From assembly GCA_049688015.1 (NCBI GenBank), contig JBAVJZ010000010.1, positions 1 through 42,862 on the forward strand: a stretch of 42,862 nucleotides of DNA, given 5' to 3'. How positions within the stretch are numbered: position 1 is the stretch's first letter; the number at the start of each line of letters is the position of its first letter. Made by a program: the position numbers and the translations under genes. Shown piece after piece: positions 39,342-42,862 of this stretch. The notes under the pieces were generated by a model. That model was given only the letters and a program-made list of their open reading frames with translations, was not told where the DNA came from and searched no databases. Source of the DNA: CSP1-8 sp049688015. Its GTDB lineage: Bacteria; Desulfobacterota; Deferrimicrobia; Deferrimicrobiales; Deferrimicrobiaceae.

Positions 39342-40169
39342 TTAATCCGGCTTTATCCCGGATAGAGAAACACTTGATATCGATCCCGCAGCATCCCGTA
39401 CCGCCTCGAGGGGAATCCGGAATGCGTCGGCGAACCACTTCCCGTAGGCTTCCATCTCATCGGACACAATATCGAACGCCTTTTCCTTCTCGATCCGGAT
39501 ATCCCGGAACCCGGCAGACTCCATGAGGCCGAGATACTCGGGCAGCGGGATCGCCCCGCCGATGCATCCGGCATACGCTTCCAGCGAGCTTCGGGCCGGC
39601 TCCGGCAGTTCCCGCGTGAGCACGAGGTCCGAAATCATCACCCTGCCGCCGGGCCGCAGGACCCGGTACGCTTCGGTGAAGACCCTCTCTTTTTCCGTGG
39701 ACAGGTTGATGACGCAATTCGAGAGGATCACGTCCACCGATGCGTCGGCCACCGGGAGGCTCTCGATTTCCCCGAGCCGGAATTCGACGTTTCCGAAGCC
39801 GCCCTTTTTCGCGTTGCCCCTGGCTTTCTCGATCATTTCCGGGGTCATGTCCACACCGATCACGCGTCCCTTATCTCCGACCTTTCGTGCCGCGAGGAAG
39901 CAGTCAAACCCCGCGCCGGACCCCAGGTCCAGCACGGTCTCTCCCTCCGTAAGAGTCGCCAGCGCCGTCGGGTTGCCGCATCCCAACCCCAGATCGGCCC
40001 CTTCGGGCACCGACCGGGCCTCTTCCTCGGAATATCCTATCCCCTTGCTCAGGACGGAAGCGGTGCCCCGGCTCCCGCAGTCCCCGCCGGGACCGCAACA
40101 GGACCCGCCCCGAGACGCGATTCCCGTGTACCTGTCCCTGACGAATTTCCGGATTTTTTCCGATTCCAT
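39342..40169 (-). CDS. arsM: Arsenite S-adenosylmethionine methyltransferase
   Basis: Methylates As(III) with SAM to methylated, partly volatile arsenicals in the cytoplasm. The 275-residue protein has a Cys-rich N-terminus (GSCCGPGGDCGS), SAM motif I VLDLGSGAGFDCFLAARKVG, GVDMTPEMIEKAR, and the functional cysteines in GCGNPTAL/GFDC, SNCVINLS and YAGCIGGAIPLPEY; the three-cysteine As-binding pattern is complete. GGAGGAAAGAGGG precedes the ATG at 40169; a frame from 40241 is open but has no better support. No arsR, arsB or acr3 is adjacent, so the gene is outside a classical ars operon. It lies between the NmrA copy and treT, all minus. Confidence 0.93.
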   Translation of the reverse strand: MESEKIRKFVRDRYTGIASRGGSCCGPGGDCGSRGTASVLSKGIGYSEEEARSVPEGADLGLGCGNPTALATLTEGETVLDLGSGAGFDCFLAARKVGDKGRVIGVDMTPEMIEKARGNAKKGGFGNVEFRLGEIESLPVADASVDVILSNCVINLSTEKERVFTEAYRVLRPGGRVMISDLVLTRELPEPARSSLEAYAGCIGGAIPLPEYLGLMESAGFRDIRIEKEKAFDIVSDEMEAYGKWFADAFRIPLEAVRDAAGSISSVSLSGIKPD

Positions 40170-40248
40170 CCCTCTTTCCTCCTTACGGCCACTGGAGTTC
40201 GGGATGGGAAGACGGATCAACATCCCCATCGCGATGTCCATTTGCCGG

Positions 40249-41472
40249 TCATTTTTTCATCAGTGTGTAGGACGTCTTGAACGACCCGAACAGGTCCAGG
40301 TACCGCTCCACGGAACTGGTCAGCAGGTAGTTCTTCCGCACGGTCTCCTTCGCCCTCTTCCCCATCGTCCGGTTGAGCTTCTTGTCCTTGAGCAACCGTA
40401 CGATTCTGTCGGCGGCTTCCTGGATGGACGAGACCAGAAAGCCGTTTCTCCCGTCCTGGATCTGGTAGCGGATCCCTCCCACGTTCCCGCCGATCACCGG
40501 GGTCCCCTTCCACATCGCCTCCGCAACGGTCAGCCCGAACCCCTCCCGCAGGGATTTCTGCAGGATGACGGTCGCCCTTCGTTGCAGGGCGTTCACCAGC
40601 GCCGAATCCTGAACGCTCAGAATGATGATGCGCTCCTCCCTGTTATCCAGGAGCGACCGGTACACCTTTTCCCCTTCCGGGTCGTCCGTAGCCACGTTTC
40701 CCAGCAGAACCAGCGTGCAGTCGACTTTCTTCCGGGCGATCCGGAACGCCTCGATGACGCCTTCCGGGTCTTTCCACCGGTCGAACCGGGAGACCTGCAC
40801 GACGAGCGGCAGATCGTCGGGTATCCGGTAGTGCCCAAGTCTCTCGGTTATCTCCTCCTCGGTCAAGTCCCGGTTGGAGATGGAGAAGGGATTGATCGTC
40901 GGGAAGAAGAAGACCTGCGGGGTCCGGAATTTCTGTTTGTACTCCTCGAGCGTCAGGATCACGGCATCGTACATGTTGATGTAGGGAAGGAGAAACCGCA
41001 TGATCTCCGGGTTCGGTCTCGTCAGATCGATGTGGCAGCGCCAGATCCAGGGACCGTTTTTCCGGTGGTGACGGATCATCGCGAGCGGCTGCGGATCGTG
41101 CACGACGACGATGTCGTGGTGCAGGTGGCTCCGGAACGCGTTTTCGTAGATGACGTCTTCGTAGATCTGCATCTTCCGCTCGGTGAGGCCGATTCTGTCA
41201 CCCTGGAGCGCGTTGTGCATCTTCTTCGTGATGCTGAAAAAATCCGGCGACCCCTGGATCACTCTCCAACCGGTCTTGATCCCCAGGCTGTTCATCAGAA
41301 GCGTCTTCGAGGACAGGACCTCCGCGACCCCGCCGCCGTAATACGTGGAATTGACGTGAACGACGTGCATGTCCCGTAACGGTTTCGCCTTGTTGAGGAT
41401 CCGCTCGACCGTTTCCGGGCCGGTGTGCGGCTCGAAATCCTCGACCCGGATGATTTTTTTCGGCACCCTCAT
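40249..41472 (-). CDS. treT: Trehalose synthase-type glycosyltransferase (GT4, TreT-like)
   Basis: A 407-residue glycosyltransferase that in characterised relatives joins a nucleotide-glucose and glucose to form trehalose. The N-terminal acceptor domain has VVHVNSTYYGGGVAEVLSS, a TreT hallmark, then GWRVIQGSPDFFSITKKMHN and VVVHDPQPLAMI. The C-terminal GT-B donor domain has VVQVSRFDRWKDPEGVIEAF, ILQKSLREGFGLTVAEAMWK (the E-x7-E signature region) and GTPVIGGNVGGIRYQI. The length matches the family. The ATG at 41472 has GGAGGG 6 nt upstream; the longer frame to 41730 is unlikely. A role in osmotic or desiccation tolerance is plausible. Confidence 0.85.
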   Translation of the reverse strand: MRVPKKIIRVEDFEPHTGPETVERILNKAKPLRDMHVVHVNSTYYGGGVAEVLSSKTLLMNSLGIKTGWRVIQGSPDFFSITKKMHNALQGDRIGLTERKMQIYEDVIYENAFRSHLHHDIVVVHDPQPLAMIRHHRKNGPWIWRCHIDLTRPNPEIMRFLLPYINMYDAVILTLEEYKQKFRTPQVFFFPTINPFSISNRDLTEEEITERLGHYRIPDDLPLVVQVSRFDRWKDPEGVIEAFRIARKKVDCTLVLLGNVATDDPEGEKVYRSLLDNREERIIILSVQDSALVNALQRRATVILQKSLREGFGLTVAEAMWKGTPVIGGNVGGIRYQIQDGRNGFLVSSIQEAADRIVRLLKDKKLNRTMGKRAKETVRKNYLLTSSVERYLDLFGSFKTSYTLMKK

Positions 41473-41597
41473 CCTGTTCCCTCCCCGTCTCGGACGATTA
41501 TCCGCTACTTTACCATCCGGCAACGCGGGGAAGTACAGGCGAAAGGAGGAAAAACAAATGAAGGAAGAGGGAACGGGCGTCCCCTCCTCCTTCCCGA

Positions 41598-42479
41598 TCA
41601 GGCCGCCTTCACCAATCCGAGACGGGATTTTTCCAGGTACTCCCGGAAAGGGGTCAGGGGGATCTCGAATCGCTGGAACCGGGTCTGGGCCAACCAGATG
41701 TCGGCGTCGTATCCGTGTTCGTTCAGCCATCGGAACATCGGTACCCAGTCGCTCCCCACGGCCTTCTCGGCGCGGGACTCGGGAACGTGTTCATACCGGA
41801 CGGGGTGGGACAGGACACGGGAGATTTCCTCCGTGATCTCCTTCATCGTCAGCTGGTCCCCTGCGATATCCATCTCCCGTCCCACGAATTTCATCGGTTT
41901 GGTGAACGCCTCCGCCACGATCCTTCCGATATCGTCGACCGAAACCATCTGAAGGGACCGGTCGGGCCGTAGCGGGGTGGCAAGGACGCCCTTCTCGATG
42001 GAAGGACGCAACCAGGGTGATGCGAAATGCTCCATGAACCAGACCGGACGCAGGATCGTATAGGAGAGCCCGGACTCCTTCAGGTGCTCCTCGATCTCGT
42101 AAATGCTTTCGAAATACGGTACGCCGGTTTTCTTGTTCGCGCAGCAGACCGAGGAATACACGATGTGGTCGATCTCTTTCTCCGCACAGGCATCGATCAT
42201 CGCCTTCCCGTGCGTCGATTCCGCCCTGGGACCTTCCCCGGAAGGCGTTATCAGGAACACCCCGTCCACTCCGTCAAGGGCATTCTTCAGGGTTTCCCGT
42301 TTCCGGGAATCGCCCTGGATCACCTCGACATTCGCCATCGTAATGCCTTTTGCCTTTTCGGGATCACGGGTGAGGACCCGGATGCCATGTCCATATCCCG
42401 ACAGGTACGGAACCGCGGCGCCTCCCTGCAGCCCGGGTGCCCCGGTGATGAGAATCTTCTTGCTTCCTGCTTCTGCCAT
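41598..42479 (-). CDS. NmrA-like NAD(P)-binding protein (paralogue 2)
   Basis: A 293-residue paralogue of the gene at 38346: MIDACAE, TILRPVWFMEHFASPW, IEKGV, LQMVSVDDIGRIVAEAF, VPESRAEKAVGSDW and WLNEHGYDAD are shared or nearly so. The nucleotide motif here is KKILITGAPGLQGGAAVPYL, with Pro replacing the Thr of the GATG form in copy 1, which might alter cofactor binding. AAGGAGG precedes the ATG at 42479 and the CCAAGGGGTTGG motif lies 22 bp upstream. The duplicated unit therefore includes the leader, and the two copies flank arsM and treT. Confidence 0.88.
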   Translation of the reverse strand: MAEAGSKKILITGAPGLQGGAAVPYLSGYGHGIRVLTRDPEKAKGITMANVEVIQGDSRKRETLKNALDGVDGVFLITPSGEGPRAESTHGKAMIDACAEKEIDHIVYSSVCCANKKTGVPYFESIYEIEEHLKESGLSYTILRPVWFMEHFASPWLRPSIEKGVLATPLRPDRSLQMVSVDDIGRIVAEAFTKPMKFVGREMDIAGDQLTMKEITEEISRVLSHPVRYEHVPESRAEKAVGSDWVPMFRWLNEHGYDADIWLAQTRFQRFEIPLTPFREYLEKSRLGLVKAA

Positions 42480-42501
42480 CTGCCCTACCTCCTTTTCGTT
42501 G

Positions 42502-42513
42502 CCAAGGGGTTGG
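42502..42513. promoter_or_regulatory. CCAAGGGGTTGG motif upstream of NmrA paralogue 2
   Basis: Second copy of the CCAA-GGGG-TTGG inverted repeat, 22 bp before the ATG. Conservation with the first copy, while the bases around it have drifted, hints at function rather than mere shared descent. Confidence 0.45.
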
Positions 42514-42569
42514 TGTTTCCTGCCATATAGATTGGATTCCGCAGGGCGCCTCCCAGTTCGGCATCCGGA

Positions 42570-42604
42570 TAAAAAAATAAATGGGGCCCGGGGAAACGGG
42601 GCCC
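42570..42604 (-). terminator. Rho-independent terminator of the right-edge gene
   Basis: On the minus strand GGGGCCC and GGGCCCC (42604-42598 and 42589-42583) form a 7-bp GC stem around an 8-nt loop. ATTTATTTTTTT follows. It lies 52 bp downstream of the stop of the gene at 42657. Confidence 0.8.
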
Positions 42605-42656
42605 CTGCATCAATGTTTATGGGGACATTACCGCATGCGATGACGGGGGAAATACC

Positions 42657-42857
42657 TTATTCGGATATTTGGCCTTCCATTCCTCCGGTTATGTTCATGA
42701 CGATTCTTGTCCGTGTCTCGATATACCGGTCAATGAGGGTGGAAAAGATCAGCAGCCTGTCCGAATTCCTCATGTCTTTCTGGTGGATGGTGGCATGCAT
42801 CTGTTGGAGTGTCGCCTTCTCCAGGTCCCGGAGTTCCGGTGCAAAGGCATTCGGCAT
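42657..42857 (-). CDS. Small helical protein of unknown function, possibly truncated by the window edge
   Basis: A 66-residue reading from the ATG at 42857: MPNAFAPELRDLEKATLQQM, then a second helix (SDRLLIFSTLIDRYIETRTR) and a Gly/Glu tail. It looks all-helical and hydrophilic, without signal peptide, TM helix or Cys. I do not recognise it; the two-helix shape and STLID segment recall Spo0E-like phosphatases or short regulatory proteins only faintly. Only five bases lie upstream and the frame is open there, so this Met may be internal to a longer protein. A strong terminator after it supports a real transcript end. Confidence 0.5.
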   Translation of the reverse strand: MPNAFAPELRDLEKATLQQMHATIHQKDMRNSDRLLIFSTLIDRYIETRTRIVMNITGGMEGQISE

Positions 42858-42862
42858 GGTAC

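Noticed and set aside
37378..42479. Genomic island or mobile element on the right side
   Set aside because: No integrase, transposase, tRNA junction or terminal repeats were found, and base composition looks like the rest of the window.

Overview
The window is a GC-rich stretch of bacterial chromosome with dense protein-coding content. It contains no tRNA, rRNA, CRISPR array, transposase or phage gene that I can see. The gene repertoire best fits a Desulfobacterota/Deltaproteobacteria-like, anaerobic or microaerobic Gram-negative bacterium: a CHASE2/HD-GYP receptor with FecR and OmpA partners, rubrerythrin, a VKOR-DsbA fusion, a one-piece PurL, ArsM, TreT and a probable selenoprotein. This lineage call is inference from gene content only.

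Layout. 1-4.9 kb: the start of leuC (minus, running off the left edge) diverges from an ilvD-ilvB-ilvN cluster for branched-chain amino acids. 5-6.6 kb: ATP-type PEP carboxykinase. 6.6-9.75 kb: a tight FecR / OmpA-lipoprotein / CHASE2-HD-GYP cluster, read as an envelope sensor feeding cyclic-di-GMP turnover. 9.8-10.8 kb: malate dehydrogenase. 10.9-12.6 kb (minus): exported msrB and msrA followed by a small exported HMA/MerP-like gene interrupted by one in-frame UGA. A good bacterial SECIS-like hairpin lies just behind this UGA, so I read the gene as a selenoprotein. 12.85-15.07 kb (minus): an OmpR-type response regulator and its kinase. 15.2-18.1 kb: universal stress protein, rubrerythrin and a YihY/BrkB membrane protein. 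18.2-20.3 kb: a sirtuin, a second free-standing FecR protein and a small membrane protein. 20.5-24.5 kb: purL. 24.5-29.3 kb (minus): an aldo/keto reductase, two small uncharacterised genes, the VKOR-DsbA fusion and a Tat-exported aldo/keto reductase with two 4Fe-4S motifs. 29.5-31 kb: a methionine-rich exported repeat protein and a conserved lipoprotein of unknown role. 31.2-37.3 kb: a short leader ORF followed by a complete RND efflux operon (adaptor, pump, TolC-like channel). 37.4-42.5 kb (minus): dienelactone hydrolase, two close NmrA-like paralogues flanking arsM and treT, and at the right edge a small unrecognised gene with its own terminator.

How the parts work together. Several genes deal with redox damage and thiol chemistry outside the cytoplasm: exported MsrA/MsrB, the putative Sec protein, the VKOR-DsbA oxidase, rubrerythrin, the exported Fe-S aldo/keto reductase, and a Met-rich exported protein that could be a sacrificial or metal-binding substrate. 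Envelope sensing and efflux form a second theme (FecR/OmpA/CHASE2, two-component system, RND pump). The most interesting item is the candidate selenoprotein at 10932-11246, which a standard ORF search misses because UGA is read as a stop.
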